Of a stretch of 64,000 nucleotides of DNA, positions 63,251-64,000 are shown in pieces; the first letter of the stretch is position 1, and each line of letters begins with the position of its first letter. The stretch is from Bifidobacterium sp. (lineage in GTDB: Bacteria > Actinomycetota > Actinomycetes > Actinomycetales > Bifidobacteriaceae). Made by a program: the position numbers and the translations under genes. Under the pieces are notes generated by a model. It was given only the letters and a program-made list of their open reading frames with translations. It searched no databases and was not told where the DNA came from. Location: positions 62,001 through 126,000 of the forward strand of contig JALCCT010000003.1 of assembly GCA_022640915.1 (NCBI GenBank), in the 5' to 3' direction.

Positions 63251-64000
63251 ATGACAAACAAGAATCCGGCGGCCATCGAAACCATCGATCTGATCAAGGA
63301 TTACGGACGCGGCGAAAATGCCGTTCATGCGCTGCGAGGCGTGAACGTCAGCTTCGAACAAGGTCGTTTCACCGCAATCATGGGCCCCTCGGGCTCCGGC
63401 AAATCCACGTTGATGCATACTTTGGCCGGCCTTGATTCGGCCAGCGGCGGCAGGATCATCTTCGACGGCGCCGATCTGAGCGCGATGAACGACAATCAGC
63501 TGACCTTGCTGCGTCGGCACCACATTGGATTCATCTTTCAAAGTTTCAACCTGCTGCCGATGTTCAGCGCTGAACAGAATATCCTCATGCCGTTGACCTT
63601 GGCCGGGGAGAAATCGGATCACGCTTGGTTCCAGTTGCTGGTCAGGACGCTGGGGCTTGAAAGCCGGCTGAGCCATCGACCGAACGAGCTGTCTGGCGGG
63701 CAGCAGCAGCGCGTCGCCATCGCCCGTGCGCTTATTACTAAGCCTTCGGTCGTTTTCGCCGACGAGCCGACCGGCAACCTAGATTCGGTTTCCAGTGCCG
63801 AAGTCCTGAGCTTCCTCAAGCAATCAGTCAAGGAGCTCGGGCAGACCATCATCATGGTCACGCACGACGCAGTCGCCGCATCCTATGCCGATCGTGCTAT
63901 CGTCTTCGCCGACGGGCGTATCGTGGCTGATGAGGTCAATCCCACTGCCGAACGCATGAGCGGGCTGCTCATGGAGGAGCGCGAGCGCGCTACGCGGGCT
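63251..64000 (+). CDS. ABC transporter ATP-binding protein, MacB/LolD type (runs off window)
   Basis: The first 250 residues of an ABC ATPase. Walker A is G-P-S-G-S-G-K-S-T, the Q-loop F-Q-S-F-N-L-L-P, the signature L-S-G-G-Q-Q-Q-R, Walker B F-A-D-E-P-T-G-N-L-D, and the H-loop V-T-H-D. Early residues L-I-K-D-Y-G-R-G-E-N-A-V-H-A-L-R-G-V match the MacB/LolD family, whose members energise FtsX-type permeases. AAGGAG precedes ATG 63251 by about 10 bp. Its permease is expected beyond the right edge. No stop codon occurs before 64000. Confidence 0.92.
   Translation, partial: MTNKNPAAIETIDLIKDYGRGENAVHALRGVNVSFEQGRFTAIMGPSGSGKSTLMHTLAGLDSASGGRIIFDGADLSAMNDNQLTLLRRHHIGFIFQSFNLLPMFSAEQNILMPLTLAGEKSDHAWFQLLVRTLGLESRLSHRPNELSGGQQQRVAIARALITKPSVVFADEPTGNLDSVSSAEVLSFLKQSVKELGQTIIMVTHDAVAASYADRAIVFADGRIVADEVNPTAERMSGLLMEERERATRA

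Noticed and set aside
1..64000. CRISPR arrays, insertion sequences, prophage or integrase genes
   Set aside because: No regularly spaced repeats, no transposase or recombinase motifs, and no phage structural genes were found in any frame inspected.

Overview
The window reads as a contiguous, high-GC chromosomal segment of an actinobacterium, most likely a member of the Bifidobacteriaceae. The basis is gene content: a SigA-type sigma factor with a lysine/alanine-rich then acidic N-terminus, SepH (DUF3071), DUF4192 and DUF4193 proteins, paired clpP1-clpP2 followed by clpX, a long Lhr helicase, ParE/ParC, and the pyruvate formate-lyase pair pflB-pflA used by strictly fermentative bifidobacteria. 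TTG and GTG starts with clear AGGAGG-type ribosome binding sites are common. I do not assign a species.

Layout. 0-8.3 kb: start of a Ser/Thr kinase, idsA-type prenyl synthase, a DUF4192 protein, the primary sigma factor, parE and aspartase. 8.5-16 kb: a DUF2975 membrane protein with an XRE regulator, an MFS transporter, and a 1706-residue Lhr-type helicase. 16-31.5 kb: an rmlC remnant, parC, a phosphodiesterase, sepH, DUF4193-dut, rel, a cyclophilin, a HAD phosphatase, an M20 amidohydrolase, NAD synthetase, a SPOR-like small protein and an ASCH protein. 31.5-35.5 kb: pflB and pflA, with a CRP/GlxR-like palindrome upstream of pflB. 35.5-41.6 kb: the accessory part of the window, holding a three-gene ABC exporter overlapping an RsgA-type GTPase, a 5'-truncated MFS gene, and an AT-rich stretch with a 61-residue cysteine-ended peptide gene and a duplicated palindromic element. 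41.6-52.8 kb: RNase D, trigger factor, ClC channel, clpP1-clpP2-clpX, tRNA-Arg(ACG), a small membrane protein, nhaA, a LOG-family protein and an O-methyltransferase. 53-64 kb: fumarate reductase/succinate dehydrogenase B and A subunits, an MGMT-type protein, the yraN-comM-dprA run (minus strand), a pyridoxal kinase, an O-acetylhomoserine sulfhydrylase-type gene, and the start of a MacB/LolD-type ABC ATPase.

How it fits together. Most genes are housekeeping: transcription (sigma), chromosome decatenation (parE/parC), DNA repair (lhr, MGMT, dut), stringent response (rel), proteostasis (tig, clpP1P2X, ppi), fermentation (pflBA). AspA (aspartate to fumarate) plus the SdhA/SdhB pair without a visible membrane anchor suggest a route from aspartate to succinate; this is inference. 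The best candidate for something undescribed is the 40.7-41.3 kb locus: a small peptide gene with a short acidic leader-like region and a T-L-C-G-T-C-Q end, preceded by two palindromes. The first palindrome and its flank occur again about 480 bp downstream with compensatory changes in the stem. No modification enzyme is seen in the window, so any RiPP assignment is speculative.
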